Shown here one piece after another: positions 10,732 through 21,053 of a stretch of DNA of 64,000 nt. Origin of the DNA: Azolla caroliniana (Eukaryota; Polypodiophyta). The stretch spans positions 13,392,001 through 13,456,000 of the forward strand of contig JBHGNT010000002.1 in the NCBI GenBank assembly GCA_043228905.1, given 5' to 3'. A program made the position numbers and the translations under genes. The notes under the pieces are model-generated. The model did not search any database and had not been told where the DNA came from. It saw nothing but the letters and a program-made list of their open reading frames with translations. How positions within the stretch are numbered: position 1 is the first letter of the stretch; every line of letters begins with the position of its first letter.

Positions 10732-12265
10732 TTAAAAAGTAGTCGGAGCATTGGTCAAATCAAAAGGCATAACCAAAAACTCGTAATGGCCATAACGCGT
10801 ACGAAATGCCTTTTTAGGAACATCGTCCTCACTTATTCGTATTTGATGGTAGCCAGTACGGAGATCAAGTTTCGTAAAATACCGAGCTCCCTGGAGTCGG
10901 TCAATTAGATCGTCAGCCCAGGGCAATGGGTACGAATTCTTGATCGTCACTTTATTCAAGCGTCGATAATTAATACACGTACCCCATGTGCCCTCTTTCT
11001 TTTTTACCAAGAGAACTGGTGCACTGCATGGAGATTTACTGTAACGTTTATAACCCATTCGTAAATAGTCCTTGAGTTGCTCAGATACCTCATCTTCTTC
11101 GGATTGACTTAAGCGATACGGAGGTATACTTATTGGTGCAACACCAGGTACAATATCTATACGATGGTCTATATTACATTTAGGAGGTAACCCATCAGGT
11201 AGTTCACTTGGAAAAACATCATGAAAATCATTTAAGATTTCATCAAGTTGTTGTTCAAAATATGTTAATTGAACCGGGACATTATCGATATTGTAAACGT
11301 GAATGTCCGGATCAAGTACACAATAAAATAACGTAGAACAAGATAACTCGGATTTTGATGAACACGAGGAAACAATTGAGAGGGATTGTTTTTTGATACA
11401 TTGAATAAAATGCGTACAATCGTTCAGTACAAAAGAAATGGAATGGCGAACCCAATCAATAAATAAAGAAGAGTTTTTATTATAAAACCAGGGATAACCC
11501 AGTATTACATCGGTGGTACAAAGATTCATTACATGGAAGTCTACTTCCTCTATATAAGTATCAATAGAAATTCCTAATGAATGAATCGCCCCGTTGATGC
11601 ATTGTACTCTTCCATCAGCCAAGTGCACCGTGTAGGTGTGGTCACTTACGGTGGGTTGGATTCCCCATATCTGAACCAAACGATCATTCACAAAATTGTG
11701 TGAGCTTCCCGAATCAAATAAAAATTGTACAGGAGATCCATTGATATACCTGTTTGCACGTAGCAAATCATTGGGACCCAATACATAGTGAGGGAAAGAA
11801 CATTGACAATTACTTAAATGATGTGTATAGACCTGGAGGACATTAGGAATCTGACCTTTATGGTCTGAAGCTTTAGATTTGCTGTCGTGCTCTTTCCGTT
11901 GGAGCTTTCGACACTGCTCTTTTGTGTGACCCTTCTTTTTGTAGAATACGCAAAAAGGATGTTGTCGCTTACAATCGCGATCCAGGAATTTGTTGGGTGT
12001 CTTGCGTTTCCCAACAAATTGCGACTGCTTAGTCCTGGGCGCTTCGTTGGGTTTGTTGTGGTCCTTCTTCGAAGTGCGTTGGTAGCGAAGAACTATTTCA
12101 ACGGACTCTTCGAAGGAGTTTGGATCCTTATCGTGCACTATCTAGTGATAGTCTGAATTGGGGATGCCATTGACAAAACAAGCTATCAACCAATTGTCCC
12201 CTTCTAGACCCGATTTTTGTATTTGGGTTCTAGTATGGTGAACATAGTGTTCTAGCAAGGAAATT
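10732..12265 (-). pseudogene. Gypsy-E gag end, protease and RT N-terminus
   Basis: The minus-strand frame 12138-10732 reads the end of gag with a damaged zinc knuckle ([14 protein letters not shown], second Cys replaced by Tyr). The aspartic protease [12 protein letters not shown] follows, then the long protease-RT linker and RT through [19 protein letters not shown] and [12 protein letters not shown], ending at a stop. The part upstream of 12138 is short, out of frame and ends abruptly at the copia-A boundary. Confidence 0.85.
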
Positions 12266-13460
12266 TTCCTGTTTCCGAGACCTCAAAGGGTTCGTCGAAA
12301 CAGGAAGACAGATCAAGTGCCTGCGGTCGGATGGTGGAAAGGAATACTTTTCCGGTCAATTCAATGGTTATCTACAACAGATGGGCATTCGACGCGAATT
12401 CAGTTGTAGATACACGCAGGAGCAAAATGGTGTGGCTGAGAGGAAAAATTGGTCGGTTGTGGAAGCGGCACAAGCAATGCTGGAAGAGAAGAGCTTGCCC
12501 AAGTTCTATTGGGCCGAGGCGGTAAGGACCGCGGTATACATCCAGAATCGGATCAGAGATAAAGTGTCGGCGCACGAGCTATATTTCGGAACGAAGCGGA
12601 ACTATATTTCGGAGCTATATTACGTATGTGCATGTGCCGAAGGAGAAAAGGAGGAAGTTGGACGCAAAATCCGAGAAGTGTATCTTGGTCAATTATTCGG
12701 ACGAGTAGAAGGGTTATAAGTGCTATAACCCGCGTACCAAACAAGCGCGCATGAGCCGCGGCGTTGTGTTTTCTGAGTCCACGTCCTGGTACTTGCCCCC
12801 GACTCCGAACCTCACCTCCAATTCGGGTTCTGACGATGAGGTTAGCGAGATAGAGATGCCTTCAGATGAGCCTGAAATCGGGACCCGCGAAGAGAGTCCG
12901 ATTTCGTTTCGGTTAAGTGGACCGAATGGACGACTGAGTCGTTTCGACTAGTCCGATGAAGACCCGACGAGTAGTGGAGACTCGGCCGTACATTTCCCGT
13001 GCAGGAAGCCGAGGAGACGGCTTACGCGCAAAGAGAAAGGGAAGAAAAAGGTGTTGTATTCTAGCACGGATAGAAACGACTCAGACCGACGCAAGTTCAA
13101 CTCCGAGGAAAGCGGTGACGAGTCTTCAAGAGCGAAGTCCACGTCAGCCGAGAAGACCTCGACATCGGCTAAAGACCGATTACGCCGATCTACCCGCTCG
13201 AAGAACCCAGTTGTGCGGTTCGGATACAACGAGTACATGGCGCATCATTATGTGTACATGGCCCGTGTAGTGGAAGTGCGTGAGCCGGAGAGCTATGCAG
13301 AAGCGGCTAAGGACGCGAACTGGCGCGCCGCGATGAAGGCTGAGATGCACGCATTGGCGGAAAACGAGACCTGGGACCTGGTTGACGCACCAAAGGGTGT
13401 GAAGTTGATTGGATGTAGGTGGGTGTACAAGGTCAAGTACAACACCGACGGCTCAATCAA
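12266..13460 (+). pseudogene. Copia-A integrase (rest) and linker to RT
   Basis: The copia-A reading resumes with FRDLKGFVETGRQIK, then GGKEYFSGQFNGYLQQMGIRREFSCR, the catalytic Glu region YTQEQNGVAERKN, MLEEKSLPKFYWAEAVRTAVY and HELYFGTK. A short duplication or shift around 12590-12620 (gagctatattt repeated) breaks the frame. The linker has [19 protein letters not shown], then TAG at 12949-12951 where copia-C has a Gln codon. RT begins at ESYAEAAKDANWRAAMKAEMHALAENETWDL. Confidence 0.85.
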
Positions 13461-14820
13461 CCGATAAAAGGCCCAGTTAGTAGCAAAAGGCTACGCGCAG
13501 AAACACGGCATCGACTACGATGAGACGTTTGCGCCGGTCGCGAAGATGACGACCGTCCGTGTTTTGCTCGTGGTAGCTGCGGCAAAGGGGTGGCACTTAC
13601 ATCAGATGGATGTAAAGAATGCGTTCCTGCAAGGTGAGCTTGTGGAACATGTGTACATGGTACAACCCCCCCGATTTCACTCCAGAACGAACACCTCGGT
13701 GGTGTGCCGATTGAAGAAGTCCCTTTACTGACTGAAGCAAGCCCCGCGTGCCTGGAACGCGAAGATCACGCAGTAACTGCGTCGGATGGGCTTTGCAACG
13801 TCAAAATCGGACTCTTCCCTGTTCATCCGGAAAGGTCGGCTCGGGCCAGTTAGTATTTTACTATTTGTTGATGACTTGGTCATCACCGGCGCCGACCTAG
13901 GTGAAATCGACTGCGTGAAGCTCCAACTTGCGGCATCATTCGACATGAAGGATCTGGGGGACCTTCATTACTTCCTTGGGATAGAAGTGGTCCGCACCCC
14001 CGAAGGCATACTGATCAGCGAACGTCATTACACGCTGAATATGCTCTTCGAATTCGGGATGGCAAACTGTAAGTCCATCTCGACTCCTCTTGATAGAACC
14101 GTGAAGCTTTGCCCCAATTCCAGAAAAGTGTGCGACCCGACGAGGTTCCGACAAATTGTCGGAAGCCTTATTTACTTGACAATCACCCGACCCGATCTCA
14201 GTTATCCGGTCGGGGTGATCAGTCAGTTTATGGCGCGACCTACCGAGGAGCACCTTCAGTGTGTGCAACGCGTACTACCGTACGTAAGCGGCACTAAGGA
14301 CCGGGGACTGCTATTTCGGACCGGTCTAGCCTAGCAGTTGGTTGGCTACACCGATGTTGATTGGCCTGGCAACGCCGCCGATCGCCGATCCACGTCCGGA
14401 TATGCGTTCTCTCTTGGGAGTGCCGCGATAGCGTGGAGTAGCAAGAAACAACCAAAATTTGTATTTTCGAGCACCGAAGCCGAGTATAGAGGAGCGGTTG
14501 TCGCGACATGTAAAGCCATATGGTTGATGTGGCTACTTAAGGATCTGCAGGTGGAGGTGTCCTATCCGACAACGATCTACTGCGACAACCTCAGCAGCAT
14601 CCAACTCGCAAAGAACCCCGTCTTCCACGCAGGGACCAAGCACATTGAGGTGCACTACAATTTTGTCCGTGAGCATGTCCTTTCTGGTAAAGTCGAACTT
14701 CAGTATCTTCCGACGGATCAGCAGATCGCCGACATCTTCATCAAGCCTCTTGGTCTGGACAACTTGCGACAATTCTCGGGTGCACTTGGGTTGCATCACC
14801 TCAACGTGCCGAACTTGAGG
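13461..14820 (+). pseudogene. Copia-A reverse transcriptase and RNase H
   Basis: RT motifs: [45 protein letters not shown], the catalytic LLFVDDLVITG (about 13855-13890) and LHYFLGIEVVRT. RNase H: YTDVDWPGNAADRRSTSGY, SSTEAEYRGAVVATCKAIW, YCDNLSSIQLAKNPVFHAGTKHIEV and ADIFIKPLG. Stops fall at about 13465 (NR*KA), 13729 (LY*LK) and 14332. It is closest to copia-C at 43440-44900. Confidence 0.9.
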
Positions 14821-15081
14821 GGGAGAGACGTCCCAGATGACCACAGAAGGGAGCAAGAAAGGAGCGGAAAAGACCGTAGCGCCGAGTCGGATGACGAGTT
14901 CGATTTCGGATCGGCTGAAGAAGCCGAGGGGGGATCCGCGAAAGAGTCCGAAAGCGGATATAAGGGGAGCAGCCGGAGGAAAGAGCCAAAGCCAACCAAG
15001 CATGGGGGAGATGATTCCGTCAAGGGCGAGAAGACCGAAGACGAGTTGGAGACAGCCAACTCGGACGAGAGTGAAAACCGA
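14821..15081 (+). pseudogene. Copia-A charged tail after RNase H (left piece)
   Basis: After the usual end of copia pol the frame stays open for about 85 further codons very rich in Glu, Asp, Lys, Ser and Arg (for example SAESDDEFDFGSAEEAEGG). It is cut at 15081 by gypsy-2 and continues at 29853-30093. Copia-C has a similar Lys/Glu-rich extension (44900-45120). No domain is recognised. It may be coding or merely open by composition. Confidence 0.5.
15077..15081 (+). repeat. Left TSD of gypsy-2 (accga)
   Basis: accga directly precedes the 5' LTR and is repeated directly after the 3' LTR at 29848-29852. A 5-bp duplication is usual for gypsy integrases. Confidence 0.92.
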
Positions 15082-15500
15082 TGTTACCGGCCGGCAAGGA
15101 GTCCAAAATACAGAGTGAAGGAATTAATTAAATATAGTTGTAAATGAGCATAGTATGGACGGACGGACTGGAAACGGTATGCCGTTCCAGTTCCGGACGG
15201 ATCCCGAATAGGTGCGAGAGGCACCGTTTTGTACTACGGGCCGGAAACCTATTTAAAGGCCCGGACCCCATTGTAATGACAGCGGATAATTAATAGAGCT
15301 TATGTTGTTTATACTTCTGTCTTGATTTCCGTTCTGTAATTACTGTTATATCTTACACGTGTAATTCACCAAAGCATTCTAATCGTATAACCTATGTAAG
15401 TCGGTGTAATCGTTGAATCTTAATCCTATGCCGTAATCACCCTTTGGTGAAGTGTCTCCGTGACACCTTGTGTTAGGCCTTGTCCGGCTAGAGAATAACA
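15082..15500 (+). repeat. Gypsy-2 5' LTR
   Basis: 419 bp, TGTTACCGG...GAATAACA. By eye it differs from the 3' LTR at only about two positions (acagag/acggag near the start; tacacgtg/tacgcgtg), so insertion is recent relative to the host copia-A. CTATTTAAAG near 15249 is the likely TATA element. Confidence 0.96.
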
Positions 15501-15506
15501 CAGTTT

Positions 15507-15518
15507 TGGCGACCACGA
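15507..15518 (+). other. Gypsy-2 primer-binding site candidate
   Basis: TGGCGACCACGA starts six bases after the LTR. The same TGGCGACCAC lies next to the LTR of gypsy-D (38900-38909, minus). A tRNA ending GUGGUCG-CCA would pair with the first ten bases. From memory some plant tRNA-Arg species end this way, but the tRNA is not confirmed. Confidence 0.7.
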
Positions 15519-15551
15519 TTCCTGCTTTCTCGCAGCGAACGACGGTAATGG

Positions 15552-15954
15552 ATGACTAGACCAACGCACGACTTGGTTACAGACCGAGCTCGACGCCTCG
15601 CCGAACGGCAAAGACGGCGTGAGACGTTCCAGCAAGCAGCGCAGGAAATTCGCTCGGATCGTTCGTTCTCCAACGAGATCCGGAGAGTCGCGGAGGAATC
15701 TCTCCGGTTACGGCAAACTCGCGACCAGGACGACGGAAGCAGTCTAAGTAGTCTCCGGGAAACCGAACGCCTCCTGGAGGCGCTGGCAAGGGGAGAAAAC
15801 GAGGCAGAAGCCTTTTCAGCCTACGAATCGGATTCCGAAGGGGGATACAGCGTGCACACGAACTACCGGAGCAGCAACGATACCCCCGGCGGCCCGGAGG
15901 ACGACGGGTCGGATACCGTGCCGACTCCAGAACCGGAACCGCTCAACCAGGGCG
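15552..15954 (+). pseudogene. Gypsy-2 gag N-terminal remnant
   Basis: ATG 15552 opens a highly charged frame (DRARRLAERQRRRETFQ...) homologous to the start of gypsy-D gag (minus strand from 38861). After PTPEPEPLNQ the sequence joins directly to LPTEEDLRFRQ in another frame. In gypsy-D these points are about 700 bp apart and enclose the capsid-like core (PFQYPKYWDDP...LEGPAALWRL...FEDLKTRFLQFF). Gypsy-2 therefore lost its capsid core and cannot package itself without help. Confidence 0.85.
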
Positions 15955-18900
15955 TTACCCACCGAGGAAGATCTCCGGTTCCGGCAGGCAATTCAATGCA
16001 CAATCTGCTTGAATGCCGGACACTCGGCAGTAGAGTGCACCATGCGCACTCAGTGTGTGATTTGTCAATCCAAGAGTCATACAACGGACCGGTGCGAGTA
16101 CAACCTGTTAAATCGACAAGCACCACCCGTCCGACGGATCGAGCCAAGAAGCAGCCGAGACGAAGATGACGATCGTTGGCAAAGAATAAACCGGTACCCA
16201 CCGGCACAGGATGTCCGGTACGGGGACAGGCAAGAGAATGATGGCCGGTACGGGAATCGGCGTGATAACTACGACCGGTATGAGCGATCGGACCGTTATC
16301 GGGAGCCCAACAGACGACACGAGCAATACGACAAAGACCATTCCCCGGGTTACCGAAGGCACCAGGAGGACTACGGCCGATTTTACGATCTACCACGACT
16401 GGACTACCGAAATAAAAATAAGAATAATAAGAAACGTAATTTCAAGAAAGGTGGTCACACTAGGGACCCGGAACAGGGAACCCCAAGGAGCCAACCGGCA
16501 CAGAACGCACCACTCACTACGGGACCGACTCCGGCTACCAGCAATGCTGAATCCAGCAATACCCGTAAAGAGTACTGCTACTACTGCAGGCAGGAAGGCC
16601 ACTACAATAACCAGTGCCCAGTAAAGAGCTGCGAGAAACGACCAGCAGTTAATATGGTGGTTCCGGAAGTGGCGGATTTACAGCAAGTAACCACACGGTC
16701 GAAAGGCATGGCCAAAGAATGGGAAACACAAGAGGCCATACGAAAACAGGCGACGGAATGGGTGAAGGAAGCCAATGAAAGGAATGTCGCGGACGCGGAA
16801 CGGCAAAAGGCGAATACCATAGGGAGTGCCGGCGGTAGCCACCCAGAAAACGAGACATGGCAAGCACTACAAGAATGTCAGATCACGTTACCATTAGGAA
16901 GACTCTTGCAGCTCGTGCCGCGATTCACAGAAGGACTAAAAACGGTCATGACAGACGGTATAGCCCCACCGGCATCAGTCCTCTTCTCGAATCCGGAGGA
17001 GGGACCGACGGTGGTGGACACTAGTAGTCCGGCGATTACAGCTATTGTCAAAGGGCACGAACTTCCCGGCACCGTAATCGATGGAGGTTCCGGGGTGAAC
17101 GTAATAAGCCTCCGTACGTGTGATGCCTTGGGTATACATGAATGGGAGCCATGCCCGTTCTGGCTACGGATGGCGGATACGAGCTCGGTACGGCCGACGG
17201 GCTTAATACGGAAATTGGAAGTCACCATAGGAGGTCACACATTTCACATCTCGGCTGTAGTGCTGCAGCTACAGGCGCAAGGCGCGTACCCTCTGTTGCT
17301 GGGCAGACCATGGTTGAAAACAGCACACATCAAGCAAAATTGGCGAAAAAATATGATTACCTTCCGGCGCGGAAAAGCCAAGGTCCGGGTACCGACACAA
17401 CCACGGACGAGCAACGGTAAGGAATGCACACCGCTGTATGCGGAATGTGTGAACATGCTTGAAGGATTGGCAGACGACGAAGAAGCCCAGTACTTGGAGG
17501 AACACCCGAAGATCGTACCACTCTTCGAGATTGACGTAGCTGAAGCCGTAGCCCCATACTTGCCGCAGCGGGACGACACCGAAGCCGAACCAGACAACGA
17601 TGCGATTCGGGAATTACGGCAAGCACAGGAAGCGTTGGAACGGGAAATGGCCGTTTCCCAACGGGTAAAAGCATCCCAGCTCGACGAAGTGAACCTAGGA
17701 AGCAAGGACGAATCAAAGCCGGTACACATCGCCAAAGAAATGAAGCCGGAAGATAAAGCGGCGATGATCAAACTTCTCACGGAGTTTCGCGACGTATTCG
17801 CCTGGTCATACGAAGACATGCGAGGGCTGGACCCTCAATTATATCAGCATCAGATCCACTTAGGCAAGGACGCGAAACCAGTGGCGCAAAGACGATACCG
17901 AATGAACCCCAACTACGCCGCCAAAGTGAAGGAGGAAATCGACAAACTCCTAAGAGTGGGCTTCATCCGGCCGGTAAAGAAAGCGACGTGGCTAAGCCCC
18001 ATCGTCGTCGTCCCAAAGAAGAACGGTAAAATCCGTGTGTGTGTAGATTACCGGAAACTAAATGCAGCCACAATTACGGATGCATTCCCTCTTCCGTTCA
18101 CGGATGGAGTACTGGATGCCGTCGCTGGCCATGAAGTTTATAGCTTTTTAGACGGCTTCAGCGGATACAATCAAATCCGGATGCACCCCGACGACCAGGA
18201 GAAGACAACGTTCGTCACCGAATGGGGGGTGTTTGTGGCCGAAGTCATGATGTTCGGCCTAAAAACGGCACCAGCAACTTTCCAGCGAATCATCATGGAG
18301 ATCTTCGGCGAATACATTCCGGCCTTCATGCAGGTTTTCCTGGATGATTTTGCAGTCTATAGCCGGGGAAAAGACCATTTGCAGCACCTACGGTTATGCC
18401 TTGAAAAGTGTAGGTTATACCGGCTATTCTTAAACCCAGCAAAATGCATCTTTGGAGTTTCAAGTGGAATATTGCTGGGACACATTGTAAGCAAGGAGGG
18501 CATTGCGGTCGACCCGGACAAAGTAAACGCGATACTAGGGGCACCGGCGCCGAAAACAGCCAAAGCACTAAGCCGATTCTTAGGACAGATCCGGTGGCAC
18601 AGCCGGATGCTCCGTCACTTGGCTGACTTGGCTACACCATTGCACACCGCGGTACATCGGACACCGTTCCAATGGACGGATACGGAGGATAAGGCATACA
18701 ATGCCCTGAAGGTACTTTTGTCGCAAGCACCCGTCGTGCAGCCTCCGGATTGGAGCAAGGAATTTCACGTGTTCGTTGACGCGTCCGACATCGCTATCGG
18801 CAGCGCCTTAATGCAACTTACAGAGCCTAAATGGTACCGGCCGGTCTATTACGCCAGCCGGAAGCTGTCCCAAGCGGAGAAGAACTATTCGACGACGGAA

Positions 18901-20661
18901 CGGGAGGCCCTGGACATGATCTACAGTGTCACAAAGTTTCGGCATTACCTATTGGGAAGGAAGTTCTCCTTTCATGTGGATCACTCGGCGCTCCTGTACT
19001 TAGTGTCCAAGGCGTCCCTGACCGGTAAGTTGGCCCGTTGGACCTTGCTGTTGCAGGAGTTCGAATTCGAGATTTTCCACCGGCCCGGTATCCAGCATGC
19101 CGTAGCAGACTACCTGAGCCGGTTAGAGTCCGGAGAATCAGGCGACGGAGTATCGGATGAATTCCCGGACGCAGAGTTATTCCGTATCACCCCGGAAACG
19201 GCAGCAGACGACACGGTGGCATCAGAAGATAGGTGGCTGACAAACATGCACCAGTTCCTAAGCACGGGCCTGCCACCGGAGGAAATGAACCGGGACGAGA
19301 GGAAACGACTGGCGGTGCAGAGCCGCAATTTCTGTCTGTTACGGGACACTCTCTACCACAAAGGAGCAGATGGAATATGGAGACGGGCAGTCCGTAGTGA
19401 CGAGGAAGAAGTAATCTTACGGGAAGCACACTGTGGGGTTGCCGGAGGACACTATGCCGGGGAAGCAACGGCAAGGAAAGTATGGCAGAGCGGCTTATGG
19501 TGGCCCACAACTTTAAAAGACGCAGTCAAGTATGCTAAGGAATGTGACCTATGCCAACGAATGGGCCAGCCTACGGAGCAAGCACGGATGCCACACCAAC
19601 CGGTACTTCCACTAGAGCCATTCCAGAAGTGGGGGTTGGATTTTGTTGGACCGTTCAAGCCACCGGCAATGAGAACAGGTAATCGTTATGTCATCGTGGC
19701 AACGGATTATTGCACTAAATGGGTGGAGGCTAAGGCCTTGAGAGACAATACCACGTCATCCACAGCAAAATTCCTGTACGAAAACATTTGGTGCCGATAT
19801 GGATGTCCGATTGAATTAATCAGCGACCAAGGAGGGCACTTCCTCGGCCAGGTAGTGGAAAGCTTAACAACGTTCTATGCCGTGGTTCATAAACGGAGCA
19901 CATCGTACTACCCACAAGCGAACGGGTTAGCAGAGTCCACCAACAAAACGCTGCAGAACATTCTCCGCAAAATTGTCAATGAAAACCGGACGGACTGGGA
20001 CACAAAGCTCCATAGCGCGCTATGGGCGTACAAAACGGCATACAAAACAAGTATCCGCACAACGCCGTTCCGGTTAGCATTCGGCTTAGAAGCGGTCATG
20101 CCGGTGGAATTTCAGGTACCAAGCTTACGGATCCAACTACGGGAACGACTGAATGAAAAGAAGTCGGAGGAAATGCGGCTAGCAGCACTATGCGAACTGG
20201 AGGAGCAACGGCTGGCCAGCATCCTACACATGGAACTGGAGCAACGACGACGGAAAGCGTTCGTTGACCGTCACCGGAAAGGTAATGAGAAGATGTTCGA
20301 AATCAGAAAGCCGGTGCTAGTATTCCAAACGAGGATGGGCAAGATGCCGGGTAAACTCCGGTTCAGATGGACAGGCCCGTATTGGCTGACACGGGAATAC
20401 AACGGGTCCTATCAGATAGGGACACTTGCCGGTGAAGTACTAGGCAAGTGGGTGAACGGATTTCGACTAAAGCCCTATAAAGGACCGATGCCAAAGAACC
20501 CGTTTATGCAGCTCACCGGCACTACACCGGGAACCTGTCCGGGATCGGTACGGATCGGTCCGGAAGAAAAAGACGACGGGGAACCAGTAGCAGAGGCGAA
20601 GGAAGACACGACAACCCGTAAGGAAAACGGTAAGGGTCCGAGGGGACCTACGGATGTGTAA
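15955..20661 (+). CDS. Gypsy-2 polyprotein: zinc knuckles, protease, RT, RNase H, integrase
   Basis: One open frame of about 1,568 codons with no internal stop. Order: two adjacent zinc knuckles (CTICLNAGHSAVEC near 15995, CVICQSKSHTTDRC), an Arg/Tyr/Asp-rich stretch, a third knuckle CYYCRQEGHYNNQC (about 16576), and protease VIDGGSGVNVIS (about 17080). RT follows with VCVDYRKLNAATI, FLDGFSGYNQIRM and the catalytic box VFLDDF (about 18340), then RNase H FHVFVDASDIAIG ... FHVDHSALLYL. Integrase has the zinc part HCGVAGGHY...CDLCQRMG (about 19430-19560) and core residues in WGLDFVGPF, ELISDQGGHF and PQANGLAEST. It ends in a basic tail without a chromodomain. The stop is TAA at 20659-20661. The frame has lost its natural start because of the gag deletion. 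Confidence 0.93.
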   Translation, partial: LPTEEDLRFRQAIQCTICLNAGHSAVECTMRTQCVICQSKSHTTDRCEYNLLNRQAPPVRRIEPRSSRDEDDDRWQRINRYPPAQDVRYGDRQENDGRYGNRRDNYDRYERSDRYREPNRRHEQYDKDHSPGYRRHQEDYGRFYDLPRLDYRNKNKNNKKRNFKKGGHTRDPEQGTPRSQPAQNAPLTTGPTPATSNAESSNTRKEYCYYCRQEGHYNNQCPVKSCEKRPAVNMVVPEVADLQQVTTRSKGMAKEWETQEAIRKQATEWVKEANERNVADAERQKANTIGSAGGSHPENETWQALQECQITLPLGRLLQLVPRFTEGLKTVMTDGIAPPASVLFSNPEEGPTVVDTSSPAITAIVKGHELPGTVIDGGSGVNVISLRTCDALGIHEWEPCPFWLRMADTSSVRPTGLIRKLEVTIGGHTFHISAVVLQLQAQGAYPLLLGRPWLKTAHIKQNWRKNMITFRRGKAKVRVPTQPRTSNGKECTPLYAECVNMLEGLADDEEAQYLEEHPKIVPLFEIDVAEAVAPYLPQRDDTEAEPDNDAIRELRQAQEALEREMAVSQRVKASQLDEVNLGSKDESKPVHIAKEMKPEDKAAMIKLLTEFRDVFAWSYEDMRGLDPQLYQHQIHLGKDAKPVAQRRYRMNPNYAAKVKEEIDKLLRVGFIRPVKKATWLSPIVVVPKKNGKIRVCVDYRKLNAATITDAFPLPFTDGVLDAVAGHEVYSFLDGFSGYNQIRMHPDDQEKTTFVTEWGVFVAEVMMFGLKTAPATFQRIIMEIFGEYIPAFMQVFLDDFAVYSRGKDHLQHLRLCLEKCRLYRLFLNPAKCIFGVSSGILLGHIVSKEGIAVDPDKVNAILGAPAPKTAKALSRFLGQIRWHSRMLRHLADLATPLHTAVHRTPFQWTDTEDKAYNALKVLLSQAPVVQPPDWSKEFHVFVDASDIAIGSALMQLTEPKWYRPVYYASRKLSQAEKNYSTTEREALDMIYSVTKFRHYLLGRKFSFHVDHSALLYLVSKASLTGKLARWTLLLQEFEFEIFHRPGIQHAVADYLSRLESGESGDGVSDEFPDAELFRITPETAADDTVASEDRWLTNMHQFLSTGLPPEEMNRDERKRLAVQSRNFCLLRDTLYHKGADGIWRRAVRSDEEEVILREAHCGVAGGHYAGEATARKVWQSGLWWPTTLKDAVKYAKECDLCQRMGQPTEQARMPHQPVLPLEPFQKWGLDFVGPFKPPAMRTGNRYVIVATDYCTKWVEAKALRDNTTSSTAKFLYENIWCRYGCPIELISDQGGHFLGQVVESLTTFYAVVHKRSTSYYPQANGLAESTNKTLQNILRKIVNENRTDWDTKLHSALWAYKTAYKTSIRTTPFRLAFGLEAVMPVEFQVPSLRIQLRERLNEKKSEEMRLAALCELEEQRLASILHMELEQRRRKAFVDRHRKGNEKMFEIRKPVLVFQTRMGKMPGKLRFRWTGPYWLTREYNGSYQIGTLAGEVLGKWVNGFRLKPYKGPMPKNPFMQLTGTTPGTCPGSVRIGPEEKDDGEPVAEAKEDTTTRKENGKGPRGPTDV

Positions 20662-21053
20662 GGTCACACACCGTCATAAAAAAATAAAAAAAATAAAAAA
20701 TAAAAAAAATAAAAAATAAAAAAAAATCATTAAAAATCGAGGTATGAACGGACGTGAAAGCAAGGCGCGAAAAGGTACGTAGTGGGCATTTAAGAGCCGC
20801 CACGTACTTAATACTAAATCGGTACACGACGTGCGCATGCTCGAAAAAAGGCGCCAAGACGCACAGAGAAAAAGAAGAGCGCATGGAGACCTTCTTTTTT
20901 CGCGAGCCAAGAAGCACAGAAGCACCAAGGCAGTGGAAGCTGAGCAAACGCGAACCTGCACGCAGAGAACCCCCGCGCTCAGAACGCTCTCTCTCTCGCT
21001 CTCACTCTCATCACCACTCTACTTCGCCATCTTCCCTCGACCTTGAAGCAGAC
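20662..21053 (+). promoter_or_regulatory. A/T-rich spacer and leader before the third gene of gypsy-2
   Basis: A 50-bp tract of A runs broken by single T (about 20677-20728) occupies the place of the A/G tract in gypsy-1, so this spacer varies in length and composition. It is followed by a conserved segment (tcattaaaaatcgaggtatgaacgg; gtacacgacgtgcgcatgc) and a CT run close to ATG 21054. Gypsy-D keeps a recognisable version (cacgtg..., tatattagtac, acgtgcatgcg). Conservation outside coding sequence suggests a promoter or translation signal for the third gene. Confidence 0.35.

Larger units (their letters stand above)
7955..12265 (-). mobile_element. Gypsy-E: degenerate minus-strand Ty3/gypsy chromovirus-like element, 5' end missing
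   Basis: Read on the minus strand: gag end, protease, RT, RNase H, integrase, a decayed chromodomain-like tail, polypurine tract, 3' LTR. The 5' LTR, primer site and most of gag are absent. The break at about 12265 also removed some of the copia-A target, so a deletion ran across that edge. No intact frame remains. Confidence 0.85.
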
